From the NCBI GenBank assembly GCA_964453155.1, contig CAYVQU010000007.1, forward strand, positions 4,429 to 68,428: DNA of 64,000 bases, given 5' to 3'. The notes under the pieces were generated by a model. It saw nothing but the letters and a program-made list of their open reading frames with translations. It made no database searches and was not told where the DNA came from. Source of the DNA: CAYVQU01 sp964453155. Lineage in GTDB: Bacteria; Chloroflexota; Anaerolineae; Anaerolineales; UBA11858. Positions 8,861 through 17,527 of the stretch are shown here, piece after piece (positions within the stretch are counted from its first letter, which is position 1; the number at the start of each line of letters is the position of its first letter). The position numbers and the translations under genes were made by a program.

Positions 8861-9988
8861 ATGAGCCCTGAAAAGATCAAGGTCCTTTATCTCATTACCG
8901 AACTCTCAATCGGTGGTGCTCAAAAGGCACTATACCGGTTACTTAAATCCCTAGATCGTTCATCTTTCGATCCGGTGGTGGTGTGCCTCTACAACCGTAC
9001 TGGCTTGGTGTCCAAACAAATTCAAGAGTTGGATATTGAAGTTATTGGACTAGAAATGAACGCCAAATGGCGCTGGGATGCCTTTTGGCGTCTTGGGAAA
9101 AATTTGTCCCAGTATAAACCAACTATTCTCCATACCTGGATGTTTCATGCCAACCTTCCTGGGCGGATTCTAGGCCAAATAGCCAGAATCCCTATCATAA
9201 TTTCCTCAGAGCGAACGATGGGGCAAGAGGGATATCTGCGTCGTTTTCTAAATCGCTTGACCAGTGGCTTATCTGATGCAATCATTTGTGTGTCTGATAA
9301 TGTCGCGATTTATGCTGCCCAAAAAATTGGAATTTATGAAAAAAAAATATTCACAATTCCAAATGGAATAGATATTAGCGCATTTGAAGCATCTCCCACT
9401 CAGCAAATAGCTCGAAAAAATAATAAACTTCCAGGAGAAAAAATAATCATAGGTGCAATCGGGCGGCCGCGGTGGGTCAAGGGTTTCGATGTGTTGATTT
9501 CTGCGGTGGCAAAAATAACTGAACTAAATATCCTACTTTTGTTCGTTGGAGATGGGCCAGATCAGTATAAACTCCGACAATTGGTAAAAAACATTGGTCA
9601 GTCTGATCGAATTTTTTTCTGGGGAGATCAATCTGAGATTCAAGAGATACTACCAATTTTGGATATTTTGGTAAATTCTTCTTTTCACGAAGGTATGTCA
9701 AACATTATTCTCGAAGCCATGGCTGCAGGACTTCCCGTAGTAGCCACCGCAGTTGGCGGCACGCCCGAAGTGGTTGTAGATGGCGAAACTGGATTGCTAG
9801 TGCCCCCTGGCGACCCTGATTCGTTGGCCGCAGCTTTGTTGAGATTAATTCAAGACAAAGATCTGCGCACCAAAATGGGGCTGGCTGGCCGGAAGCGTGT
9901 CCGAAAATATTTCACAATTGAAGAAACTGTTCGGAAAACTGAAACGCTGTATTTCGAGTTGCTTCGGGAAAAAGGATTGATATCTTAA
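8861..9988 (+). CDS. GT4 family glycosyltransferase
   Basis: 375 residues. The start is ATG 8861. The GTG three bases earlier is less likely. The N-terminus (VLYLITELSIGGAQKALYRL) has the GGA(Q) loop of GT4 enzymes. The donor domain has IIGAIGRPRWVKGFDVLI and an EX7E element in HEGMSNIILEAMAAGLPVVA, then VVVDGETGLLVPPGD. All catalytic landmarks are present. It resembles the gene at 11229 in its N-terminal motif, and the two may catalyse successive steps. Base composition begins to rise within this gene. Confidence 0.88.
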   Translation: MSPEKIKVLYLITELSIGGAQKALYRLLKSLDRSSFDPVVVCLYNRTGLVSKQIQELDIEVIGLEMNAKWRWDAFWRLGKNLSQYKPTILHTWMFHANLPGRILGQIARIPIIISSERTMGQEGYLRRFLNRLTSGLSDAIICVSDNVAIYAAQKIGIYEKKIFTIPNGIDISAFEASPTQQIARKNNKLPGEKIIIGAIGRPRWVKGFDVLISAVAKITELNILLLFVGDGPDQYKLRQLVKNIGQSDRIFFWGDQSEIQEILPILDILVNSSFHEGMSNIILEAMAAGLPVVATAVGGTPEVVVDGETGLLVPPGDPDSLAAALLRLIQDKDLRTKMGLAGRKRVRKYFTIEETVRKTETLYFELLREKGLIS

Positions 9989-10008
9989 TCCAGATTATGT
10001 GCTTGTAA

Positions 10009-11232
10009 ATGGCTGAGTTAGGAAGCTCGAATTCTTTTATTTTCGTTTCTGATCAACAGTGGTCGGTAGCAATTTTTGGTTTGAGTCTAACGCTAAGCTT
10101 ATGTTTTTGTTTTATTATTTACCCGCGTTTTCTCGGTGACAATATTCGCCTTGACCCTGACGGCTATGGTGCTGCCGGACGGGTTATTTATGAAGAACAG
10201 CGCTTTACCTCGACTTCTCAAGCCCCCTTCTATCCGGCCTTTATTGCCTCGGTATCGTTTTTAATCGGCGGTTATCGGGTTGATAGCATCCAAGTTGCCC
10301 AATGTATTTTGTTGGCCATCACAGTTGTAATTATGGATCGGATATTTTTGAAAACGATAAAGAAAAGAGAAGCGCGTTGGGCCAGTCTAATCTGTGCTGT
10401 TTTTCCGCTCCTGATCTGGTATTCACCCCGTCTTTGGACGGAAGTATTTCTAATTTTTATGGTGGCGTGCTATTCATATGTGCTGATACGTTTTTTTCAG
10501 GGACCAAAATCTAGACTAGCGTTTTTTCTAGGAATTGTAGTCGCCTCAACGGCCTTGAGCAAAGGTATCGCTTTAACCTTCGTCATTGTCACACCGCTGG
10601 CAATGTTTCTGAAATATCGAAAATCGGGTTTGCGATGGATCATATTATTTCTCACTACGGCAATATTATGCTACACACCATGGATCCTCCGTAATTGGCA
10701 GCTTACAGGAGATATTTTGATGGCTCAATCTAATGCAGGCGCCAATATGCTCTTGGGGAACGGGTTTACCAGGAATTGGTTGCAATCTCCGTTTTCTTAT
10801 GTTGCCCTAAAGTCAAAAACGATCGAGGACCATAAAATGATACTGGATAAGTATGCGCGGCCAGAAAACCCTGTAGTTTATGATAACTTTTTGATGAAAA
10901 CTGCGCTGCATGAGTTTCAAGTTCAACCGACTCTGATCTTGCAAAAACTTGTTGTTCAGTCCCTCACGTATTGGTATCTGGCCGCTGATTCCTCTAAAAG
11001 CATCCTGACAGGCAGCCTCCAGATTCCCTTTGTCATTTTGGCGATTTTTGGCGCGCTGGCAGCTTGGCGTCAAAAATCGGAGGCACTTTTGTTGCTCATT
11101 CCTATTGTAGGAATTATGGGAGGTAGTGTCCTGGTCTTTGCCTTCGCCCGGTTGGCTGTGCCGGTGATACCTTACATTATTGGATTAGCTGTTTTTGGAG
11201 TGGCATCACTCAGGAGAAAAATGTTAGCATGA
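10009..11232 (+). CDS. GT39-like (ArnT/PMT-type) membrane glycosyltransferase
   Basis: 407 residues with about ten predicted membrane helices. The first large loop contains DNIRLDPDGYGAAGRVIYEE and later APFYPAFIASV, the acidic-plus-proline pattern of the dolichyl-phosphate-mannose/ArnT family (PMT_2). These use polyprenyl-phosphate sugars on the outer face of the membrane. The protein is shorter than most ArnT relatives and lacks a large soluble C-terminal domain. It overlaps the next glycosyltransferase by an ATGA junction. It could alternatively serve as a small polymerase-like enzyme, since no other Wzy candidate is visible. Confidence 0.7.
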   Translation: MAELGSSNSFIFVSDQQWSVAIFGLSLTLSLCFCFIIYPRFLGDNIRLDPDGYGAAGRVIYEEQRFTSTSQAPFYPAFIASVSFLIGGYRVDSIQVAQCILLAITVVIMDRIFLKTIKKREARWASLICAVFPLLIWYSPRLWTEVFLIFMVACYSYVLIRFFQGPKSRLAFFLGIVVASTALSKGIALTFVIVTPLAMFLKYRKSGLRWIILFLTTAILCYTPWILRNWQLTGDILMAQSNAGANMLLGNGFTRNWLQSPFSYVALKSKTIEDHKMILDKYARPENPVVYDNFLMKTALHEFQVQPTLILQKLVVQSLTYWYLAADSSKSILTGSLQIPFVILAIFGALAAWRQKSEALLLLIPIVGIMGGSVLVFAFARLAVPVIPYIIGLAVFGVASLRRKMLA

Positions 11233-12398
11233 ATCCAATTCGCGTCCTCCACCCCATCACCCGCCTCATCGTCGGTGGTGCTCAGGAAAACACCATGTAT
11301 ACTGCGGCGCGCCTGAACAAAACGCGATTTAAGGCCGAGATTATCTCTGGCCCCCAAACGGGCAGTGAGGGCAGTTTGATCGAAGCGGTCCATGATTTGG
11401 ATGTTCCGCTTGAGATACTGCCTGAGTTGGTCCGGGAGATCAGCCCAATCAATGAAATCGTCGCCCTATGGAAATTGGTTGTTCGAATGAGGCGCGGAAA
11501 TTATGCCATTGTGCACACCCACAGTTCCAAGGCCGGAATTTTGGGGCGAATCGCGGCCAAGATAGCTCGTGTGCCCATCATCGTGCATACGGTTCACGGC
11601 TGGAGTTTTCACAACCGGATGAATCCGATTTTGCGGCGGTTCTATATTTTTCTGGAAAAATTGTGTGTCAGATTTACTGCAGCGATGATTGTGGTCTCCG
11701 ATCAAGATCTGGATAAGGGTTTGCAGGCTGGGATTGGGCAAGCCAAACAGTATCATCTGATTCGTAGTGCAATTCCATTGGATGAATTCGATCTGATCCG
11801 CACCAATAAAGCCAAGATCAAATCTGAGTTAGGATTACCTCCCAACGCTCCGATTTTGGGGAATGTGGGGCGGTTCTCGCCTCAGAAAAACCCTCTCGAT
11901 TGGTTGCGTGTAGTCAGAATCGTAGCGGATCAAATTCCAGCTTGCCGGTTTTTACTGGTAGGAGATGGCCCCATGCGCTCGGAGGTCGAAGGGTTAATCT
12001 CTGAGTTCGGGCTAACGGATCGCTGTGTGCTGACTGGTTTACGGCGCGATGTTCCGCAACTGATGGCTGCCATGGATGTGTTTTTACTCACATCCCTCTG
12101 GGAGGGGCTGCCGCGGGTGATCCCCCAAGCAATGTCGCTGGGCCTCCCGGTCATTGCCAATCGTGCGGATGGAACCGTTGAAGCCATCGAATCGGGGGTT
12201 ACCGGTTACCTTTGCGACCCTGGTAGTTATGGAGAAATGGCATCATATTGTGTTGATTTATTATGCTACCCTGAAAAACGCCAGCAAATGGGTGCCCGCG
12301 GCATGGCGTTTGCTAAACAGGAATTCGACCTTGATGTTATGATTGCGCAGATTGAAACACTTTATGATGATTTACTAGACCAAAAAGGGATCAAATGA
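11229..12398 (+). CDS. GT4 family glycosyltransferase
   Basis: 389 residues. The N-terminus VLHPITRLIVGGAQENTM carries the GT4 glycine loop, and HTHSSKAGILGRIAA is a common acceptor-domain motif. The donor side has ILGNVGRFSPQKNPLDWLRV and the EX7E element WEGLPRVIPQAMSLGLPVIA. It is a complete and typical family member, likely adding a hexose to the lipid-linked unit. ATGA overlaps on both sides (11229 with the upstream stop, 12395 with the downstream start) place it firmly in the operon. Confidence 0.88.
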   Translation: MNPIRVLHPITRLIVGGAQENTMYTAARLNKTRFKAEIISGPQTGSEGSLIEAVHDLDVPLEILPELVREISPINEIVALWKLVVRMRRGNYAIVHTHSSKAGILGRIAAKIARVPIIVHTVHGWSFHNRMNPILRRFYIFLEKLCVRFTAAMIVVSDQDLDKGLQAGIGQAKQYHLIRSAIPLDEFDLIRTNKAKIKSELGLPPNAPILGNVGRFSPQKNPLDWLRVVRIVADQIPACRFLLVGDGPMRSEVEGLISEFGLTDRCVLTGLRRDVPQLMAAMDVFLLTSLWEGLPRVIPQAMSLGLPVIANRADGTVEAIESGVTGYLCDPGSYGEMASYCVDLLCYPEKRQQMGARGMAFAKQEFDLDVMIAQIETLYDDLLDQKGIK

Positions 12399-13411
12399 CA
12401 ACGAAATTTTCAGCGAACAACGACAGACAGCATTATCTCATCACGGGTGGGGCCGGTTTCATCGGCAGTCATTTAGCTGAAACACTGCTGCAAGCGGGTC
12501 ATTTTGTGACCATTATCGACGATCTTTCGACGGGAAGATCCGAGAATATCACTCATTTAACCACCCACCCAAATTTCCGGTTTGCAATCGATACGATTAC
12601 GAATGAAGTTGTCATGGATCGCCTGGTCAGCGAGTGTGATATTTTGGTCCATTTGGCTGCCGCCGTGGGAGTGCGGTTGATTGTTGAAAAACCCGTACAT
12701 ACAATTGAAACCAACGTTATGGGTACTGAAGCGGTCTTGCAGGCTGCTCGGCGGTATCAAGTTAAAGTTCTGATGGCTTCAACCTCGGAAGTATACGGCA
12801 AAGGGAATGCGGTGCCATTCAAGGAAGGCGATGATGTTGTTTTGGGGCCAACGACCCGCAGCCGCTGGTCGTATGCCGCCACCAAAATGGTCGATGAGTT
12901 CTTAAGCCTGGCCTATTTTGCCGAACACCAGCTTCCCGTGGTCATTTTTCGGCTGTTTAATACTGTGGGTCCCCGGCAAATTGGCCGCTATGGGATGGTA
13001 ATACCCCGCTTTATTCAACAAGCCCTGGCTGGCGAACCAATCTCCGTTTATTCGGATGGGCGTCAAACGCGCTGCTTCATGCATGTGCAAGACACCGTTG
13101 CCGCGTTGGTCTCCTTGGCAAATTCAGATGCTGCAGTTGGACGGGTTTTTAATGTTGGGGCGACGACTGAGATCACAATCTTGGATTTGGCGCGAACGGT
13201 ATTGGCCGTTTTAGATGACACCTCCGAGCTGCCCCCTCATGATGATCCTCGCATTGAATTTATCCCTTACGAAGCCGCCTACGCCGCTGGATTTGAGGAC
13301 ATGCGTCGGCGGGTACCCGATACAACCAAAATTCGGGAACTCACCGGCTGGCAGCCCCAACACAATTTACGTTCAATCCTCCAAGACGTAATCGCCGATA
13401 TCCAAGCCTAA
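12395..13411 (+). CDS. NAD-dependent NDP-sugar epimerase/dehydratase (extended SDR)
   Basis: 338 residues. The nucleotide-binding motif is ITGGAGFIGSHLAETLL and the next acidic residues (IIDDLSTGR) indicate NAD preference. The catalytic Tyr-Lys pair is in WSYAATKMVDEF, with the partner Ser/Thr in MASTSEVYGKG. FRLFNTVGPRQIGRYG and GEPISVYSDGRQTRCF are shared with UDP-glucuronate decarboxylases and GalE-like 4-epimerases. It probably makes an activated sugar for the transferases upstream. Decarboxylase and epimerase roles cannot be separated here. It is the last gene of the plus-strand cluster. Confidence 0.8.
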   Translation: MTTKFSANNDRQHYLITGGAGFIGSHLAETLLQAGHFVTIIDDLSTGRSENITHLTTHPNFRFAIDTITNEVVMDRLVSECDILVHLAAAVGVRLIVEKPVHTIETNVMGTEAVLQAARRYQVKVLMASTSEVYGKGNAVPFKEGDDVVLGPTTRSRWSYAATKMVDEFLSLAYFAEHQLPVVIFRLFNTVGPRQIGRYGMVIPRFIQQALAGEPISVYSDGRQTRCFMHVQDTVAALVSLANSDAAVGRVFNVGATTEITILDLARTVLAVLDDTSELPPHDDPRIEFIPYEAAYAAGFEDMRRRVPDTTKIRELTGWQPQHNLRSILQDVIADIQA

Positions 13412-13424
13412 GATAAATTTCAAT

Positions 13425-13480
13425 ACAGAATGGCCCCCATCGGAGGCTATTCTGTTAAAGTGAACGGCGCCGCCGTTCAC
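13425..13480. terminator. Two adjacent hairpins between convergent genes
   Basis: The first stem (13425-13455) pairs ACAGAATGGCC with GGCTATTCTGT plus three more base pairs, with one mismatch. The second (13460-13480) is a perfect nine-base stem, GTGAACGGC / GCCGTTCAC, with a three-base loop, and it covers the stop codon of the minus-strand gene. They lie exactly between convergent genes, as expected of a shared terminator, but no clear T-run follows on either strand. Confidence 0.5.
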
Positions 13481-14385
13481 TCATAGTGCCGCGCAATCTC
13501 AGATGCGTATTGCACTCCAATAATCTCCCGATTTTCTTGCAGCCATTCTGAGAGTTTTTTATCGCCCCGCGGGGGATGTGCTGAAATCAGTAAATCAGTC
13601 TTCAAACCTTTGACTTCATCGCTCGTTAGAATCACATCGTTGACGAAAAACCCAATGATTCGGGATAAGAATAGGGCCAACCCGGGGGGGAGATTCACCA
13701 GGATTGACCGGCTGCCCACCGTAAATCGCAGCAGTTTCACCAACTCTTGGAAAGAAAAGGTTTCGGGACCAACCGCGTCCCAGAAGAAATTTTCATCCAT
13801 CTGGCTGGCTTGGATGGCTAAATCAGCCATTTCTTCGACAAAAATTGGCTGCAAGCGATATTTCCCATCACCAGGAATGGCAAAAAATGGGAATTTTCGC
13901 AGCAAATAGGCAATATTGTTGATTAAAATGTCTTCTTTCCCAAAAATTACCGTTGGCCGCAGAATGGCATATGATAATCCTGAGTCTTGGAGATATTGCT
14001 CCAGGGTTGCTTTTCCACTGAAATAGGGCAGCGGTGAATCCACTGCTGGGTTGCTGATGCTGACATGGATAAAGCGCCGCACCCCGGCCTTTTTGGCAGC
14101 ATTGATCAGCTTTTTCGTGTTCTGGACGGCCTTAGTGAAGGTTTTGTCCCCGTGATCAAAGCGAACCCAATACGTGTTGATGAATACTTCAACACCCGTT
14201 AATGATGCTGCTAGAGCATTCAGATCGTCAAAATTAAATGGCTGAACTTGAATTTGGTCGCCAAATGGGTTGGCGCGGTTTGGATTTCCAGTGAGTGTTA
14301 TTACAGTGTGTCCTTGGGTTAATAGTTTTTTTGCGATGTATTTGCCGGTATAGCCAAAGGCCCCGGTTATTGCGTAGGTGGTCAT
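13477..14385 (-). CDS. NmrA-like NAD(P)-binding oxidoreductase
   Basis: 302 residues from ATG 14385, preceded by GGAGA at good spacing. The frame is open upstream to 14445 but without a ribosome site. The N-terminus MTTYAITGAFGYTGKYIAKK carries the GxxGxxG of an atypical SDR, and HVSISNPAVDSPLPYFSGKA lacks the classical YxxxK, as in NmrA/complex-I NDUFA9-like members. These act as NAD(P)-dependent isomerases/reductases or redox sensors. The gene follows the GbsR-like regulator at 14465 on the same strand with a 79-base gap, so it is probably in that regulator's operon. Confidence 0.75.
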   Translation of the reverse strand: MTTYAITGAFGYTGKYIAKKLLTQGHTVITLTGNPNRANPFGDQIQVQPFNFDDLNALAASLTGVEVFINTYWVRFDHGDKTFTKAVQNTKKLINAAKKAGVRRFIHVSISNPAVDSPLPYFSGKATLEQYLQDSGLSYAILRPTVIFGKEDILINNIAYLLRKFPFFAIPGDGKYRLQPIFVEEMADLAIQASQMDENFFWDAVGPETFSFQELVKLLRFTVGSRSILVNLPPGLALFLSRIIGFFVNDVILTSDEVKGLKTDLLISAHPPRGDKKLSEWLQENREIIGVQYASEIARHYE

Positions 14386-14441
14386 AATTTTCTCCTGTAC
14401 CGATAATTTGAGTTCAACTTTCTGTTGGTGATTACAACTAA

Positions 14442-14474
14442 TCAAGAATACTTTTGGTTTTTCTTCATTCTTGA
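14442..14474. repeat. Inverted repeat between regulator and oxidoreductase
   Basis: TCAAGAAT (14442-14449) and ATTCTTGA (14467-14474) form a perfect eight-base inverted repeat with a 17-base AT-rich loop, starting at the stop of the regulator gene. It may attenuate transcription into the oxidoreductase gene or bind a protein. Function is not shown. Confidence 0.35.
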
Positions 14475-15007
14475 CTGGAGTTTGAAAACAACTTTCCCAG
14501 TGAAGTGATGCGTAATTCTTCTAAAGCCAGTAGGGTAGCGACGATATTATCGATGGTGTTGAAAAAGTTACTCATCGCTTGCAATCGTTCTTGATATACG
14601 GTCGCGATTTCAGTATCTTCGGCTGACATTTCTAGGGAAGAAACCATCTCCAGGCTGGCGTTGACGGTTTTTAAGGCCGCGTCAAATTCAGATTTTTCTC
14701 GTTCTTGCAAAATCCCTTTGATTATTTTCCAAAAGTCCGTTTCGGGGCGGTAATAATCTTTGCGGTCCCCGATTACCAGATGCTTGTGAATCATCCCCAG
14801 ACGTTCAAGCTGGCGGACATTGGTACTGACAGCCCCTTTTGTCACGCCCACCTGTTCAACCAGATCCGCTAGAGAGAGCGGAGTGGGTGAAAGATATATC
14901 GCGCCATATATTGCGCCCATGGCCTTGGGAAAACCCCAAAAATGGGCAATTTGACTGGTGCCTTGAATGAAAGTTTCGCGAGCTGAAATTAAATTTTGAT
15001 TGGTCAT
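14465..15007 (-). CDS. GbsR/MarR-family transcriptional regulator
   Basis: 180 residues. The N-terminal half (IAHFWGFPKAMGAIYGAIYL) matches the GbsR/OpcR branch of MarR-like winged-helix repressors. The recognition region is LADLVEQVGVTKGAVSTNVR, followed by the wing (LGMIHKHLVIGDRKDYYRPE). The C-terminal helices would form the dimer interface. An 18-base near-perfect palindrome sits in its own promoter region, indicating autorepression. It probably also controls the oxidoreductase downstream and perhaps the divergent DMT gene. Confidence 0.82.
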   Translation of the reverse strand: MTNQNLISARETFIQGTSQIAHFWGFPKAMGAIYGAIYLSPTPLSLADLVEQVGVTKGAVSTNVRQLERLGMIHKHLVIGDRKDYYRPETDFWKIIKGILQEREKSEFDAALKTVNASLEMVSSLEMSAEDTEIATVYQERLQAMSNFFNTIDNIVATLLALEELRITSLGKLFSNSSQE

Positions 15008-15029
15008 TATTGTGCTCTTCTTGTGGTTA

Positions 15030-15058
15030 TTTCTAAACGTTTAGTAGTTACTAAACAA
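15030..15058 (-). promoter_or_regulatory. Promoter with palindromic operator for the GbsR-like gene
   Basis: GTTTAGTA-GT-TACTAAAC (15039-15056) is a perfect inverted repeat around a two-base centre. It overlaps a second palindrome, CTAAACGTTTAG (15034-15045). Read on the minus strand, a TTGTTT -35 (15058-15053) and a TAGAAA -10 (15035-15030) are 17 bases apart and the main palindrome fills the spacer, the classical site for repression. The promoter boxes are weak matches. The palindrome itself is unambiguous. Confidence 0.6.
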
Positions 15059-15136
15059 AGTATACAGTAATTCTTGAGTTTGTCAAGCCCAGCTATTTTC
15101 AAACAAATCTCAAGTCCCCATTCGCTAACTCCGAGC

Positions 15137-15142
15137 TATAAT
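15137..15142 (+). promoter_or_regulatory. Consensus -10 box directly before the DMT start
   Basis: A perfect TATAAT ends eight bases before ATG 15150. Transcription would begin at or within a base or two of the start codon, and no Shine-Dalgarno precedes it, so the DMT gene at 15150 may have a leaderless mRNA. No good -35 is seen at the expected distance. Confidence 0.5.
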
Positions 15143-15149
15143 TCTCAGC

Positions 15150-16010
15150 ATGGATTGGATTGGACTGATTGCCGGAATTGTCGCGGCCGCCTTATGGGGC
15201 GGGATGTATGTCGTTAGCAAGGTTGTATTAGACGTTATCCCACCATTTGCACTGTTGACTTCTCGCTTAGTTTTGGGGACCTTAACTTTATTGCCATTTA
15301 CCTGGCGGGTCGGATTACAAATGACCCGCAAACAACTCGGACAAGTGTTAGGTGTGGGGTTAATCGGGTATGGAATTTCTTTGGGTTTTCAGTTTGTCGG
15401 AACAAAGCTATCGACTGCGGCCAATGGTGCGCTGGTGACGTCTGCGACCCCCGCGTTTGTACTCATCTTTGCCGCCTGGATCTTGGGTGAACGAATTTCT
15501 ACCGGGCGCTTGAGTGCGTTAGGGCTGGCAACTTTGGGCGTTATTATTGTGCTAGATCCCCGTAATGCCAGGCTGTCCCCCGATTTGTTTTGGGGAAATC
15601 TGAGTTTGATCGCGGCGGCCCTTACCTGGGCGCTGTATTCGGTTTTGGTCCGGAAGGTGACGCGGGGGTTGGCAGTTTTACCCGTCAGCCTGGTTGTTTT
15701 TCTTGGCGGGTTACCCCTCACGATCCCCGCTGGCATCTTTGAGATTCAGGCGAATGGTGTCGGAACGATCGATGGTGGTGTGATCTTAGGCGTTCTCTAT
15801 CTGGGGATAATATCAACCGGCTTAGCCATGTATCTCTGGAATCTAGCTTTTGCCCGTCTAGAAGCGGGCGTTGCCTCCCTGACATTTTTCGCCCAACCGG
15901 TGGTTGGGGCCGGATTAGGCGCACTCTTGCTTAGTGAAAAACTAACCCCGCTGTTTTTTATCGGCGGGGTTTTAATTGGTTTGGGCGTGTTGGTAGCGGC
16001 CAGGGAGTAG
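15150..16010 (+). CDS. EamA/DMT-family transporter
   Basis: 286 residues with ten hydrophobic helices arranged as two five-helix EamA repeats, the standard drug/metabolite exporter architecture. The first repeat begins GLIAGIVAAALWGGMYVVSK and the second NLSLIAAALTWALYSVLVRK, both with the typical small-residue and Trp pattern. Substrate is unknown. Members export amino acids, nucleotides or drugs. It is divergent from the GbsR-like regulator, whose operator lies about 95 bases upstream. Confidence 0.85.
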   Translation: MDWIGLIAGIVAAALWGGMYVVSKVVLDVIPPFALLTSRLVLGTLTLLPFTWRVGLQMTRKQLGQVLGVGLIGYGISLGFQFVGTKLSTAANGALVTSATPAFVLIFAAWILGERISTGRLSALGLATLGVIIVLDPRNARLSPDLFWGNLSLIAAALTWALYSVLVRKVTRGLAVLPVSLVVFLGGLPLTIPAGIFEIQANGVGTIDGGVILGVLYLGIISTGLAMYLWNLAFARLEAGVASLTFFAQPVVGAGLGALLLSEKLTPLFFIGGVLIGLGVLVAARE

Positions 16011-16023
16011 GTGACTGTCACCT
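16009..16023. repeat. Short palindrome AGGTGACTGTCACCT
   Basis: A 15-base palindrome with a single-base centre, lying between the stop of the DMT gene and the end of the convergent pyruvate kinase gene. Thirteen of its bases (GTGACTGTCACCT) recur at 21181-21193 upstream of argF. It may be a dispersed genomic palindrome or a weak shared terminator. No T-run follows. Confidence 0.4.
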
Positions 16024-16031
16024 ATTGTCGT

Positions 16032-17468
16032 TCATCTCTGCCCAATCGTATGTAATAGCGCAAAATTCGCCGATCGCATGGCCCCAATGGGGAAGCCGGC
16101 GATCAGGACAACCTCCTGCCCGGGTTGGAGCGAGGTTGAAGAGATTATCGCCGCCTCAACGTGGGTCAGCATCACTTCAACCGTCTCGGCATGGGGCACC
16201 AGGACAGGGATTACACCCCACAGCAGGCCCATTCGGTGGTAGGTCCGTTTTTCAGGCGTAAAAGCCAATATGGGGACCTCTGGACGGCCCTTGGACATCA
16301 TCCGGGCAGTCCGGCCACTGGAGGTGAACACCGCGATCGCCTCCACATCCCGGTCGTGGGCCAGTTCGCTGGCAGCCCGCGTAATGAAGAGGGCATCATC
16401 GTGGGGGACATCATCACTAAGTTTGGTTTCGCCCGGACCCCATTCTGAAATGTGTTCCTCCGCCTGGCAGACGATGGCATCCATCATTTTTACAGTTTGG
16501 ACTGGATATTTACCGACCGCGGTTTCGCCGGAGAGCATCACAGCATCACTGCCGTCAAAGATGGCGTTCGCCACATCGGAGGCTTCGGCGCGGGTTGGGC
16601 GGGGGTTGTTAATCATCGAATCCAGCATTTGGGTCGCGGTGATGACGATTTTTGTGTGCCGATTGGCAATATGGATGATCTCTTTTTGGGCGATCGGCAC
16701 CGCCTCAGGGGACATTTCCACTCCGAGATCGCCGCGGGCCACCATAACGCCATCGGCGGCATGAATCAACTCGTGCAGATTTTCTAACGCTTCGGGTAGT
16801 TCTATTTTAGCAATGATCGGTGTGGCCGCTTTGTCAGGGGCTATGCAGGCGATTTCTTGTCGCAAACGGGCCACATCTTTAGCAGAGCGGACGAAAGACA
16901 GGGCAATTACATCCACATCTTGTTCCAGTCCAAAGGCTAAGTCAGCCCGATCTTTTTCTGTGAAGGCTAGGATGTTGAGATTGGAACCAGGCAAATTAAC
17001 GCCTTTGCGAGACTTTAGAATTCCTCCCACGATTACCTTGGTGTCCACAAAATCGGGTCCGACGAAGGTTACCTTCATTTCGAGATTGCCATCGTCCATC
17101 AGGATACGGCCGCCCGGTTGAACACATGAGGGTAGATCAACATAATCTACGGCCACACATTCTGCATTTCCAGGCGTACTTCTGGTTGTTATTCTGAGAT
17201 CTTGACCAGCGACAATTTCAACCCCGCCATCTTCGATTTGTCCCGTTCGAATTTTAGGCCCTTGTAAATCTTGCAAAATTGCAACGGGTTGATCAAGTTG
17301 ATCTGCAATCCGGCGGATGCTTTCGATTGCAGTAGCATGATCCGCATGGGCACCATGCGAAAAGTTGATCCGGGCCACATTCATCCCAGCCAAAATTAAC
17401 TGCCGGATGGTTTGCTCATCCTGGCTGGCTGGTCCAATGGTGGCGACAATTTTAGCCCGACGGTTCAT
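16032..17468 (-). CDS. pyk: Pyruvate kinase
   Basis: 478 residues. The enzyme converts phosphoenolpyruvate and ADP to pyruvate and ATP in the cytosol. The N-terminus RAKIVATIGPASQDEQTIRQ and ARINFSHG are diagnostic. The active-site segment IIAKIELPEALENL contains the catalytic Lys, and GVMVARGDLGVEM and MLDSMINNPRPTRAEASDVA supply the metal- and substrate-binding residues. The C-terminal allosteric domain is present and the length is normal. It is the last gene of an alanine dehydrogenase / CoA-transferase / pyk run on this strand and is separated from the upstream gene by a strong inverted repeat. Confidence 0.95.
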   Translation of the reverse strand: MNRRAKIVATIGPASQDEQTIRQLILAGMNVARINFSHGAHADHATAIESIRRIADQLDQPVAILQDLQGPKIRTGQIEDGGVEIVAGQDLRITTRSTPGNAECVAVDYVDLPSCVQPGGRILMDDGNLEMKVTFVGPDFVDTKVIVGGILKSRKGVNLPGSNLNILAFTEKDRADLAFGLEQDVDVIALSFVRSAKDVARLRQEIACIAPDKAATPIIAKIELPEALENLHELIHAADGVMVARGDLGVEMSPEAVPIAQKEIIHIANRHTKIVITATQMLDSMINNPRPTRAEASDVANAIFDGSDAVMLSGETAVGKYPVQTVKMMDAIVCQAEEHISEWGPGETKLSDDVPHDDALFITRAASELAHDRDVEAIAVFTSSGRTARMMSKGRPEVPILAFTPEKRTYHRMGLLWGVIPVLVPHAETVEVMLTHVEAAIISSTSLQPGQEVVLIAGFPIGAMRSANFALLHTIGQR

Positions 17469-17489
17469 ACGCTTGCCCTCCGCAATACC

Positions 17490-17520
17490 GTTGGAACGTT
17501 AAAAGTGTTAACGTTCCAAC
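17490..17520 (-). repeat. Perfect 13-bp inverted repeat before pyk
   Basis: GTTGGAACGTTAA (17490-17502) pairs with TTAACGTTCCAAC (17508-17520) around a five-base loop. It lies between the stop of the CoA-transferase gene and the start of pyk, both minus strand. It could be a terminator without a U-tract or an attenuator that lowers pyk expression within the operon. Confidence 0.55.
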
Positions 17521-17527
17521 CTTTATC

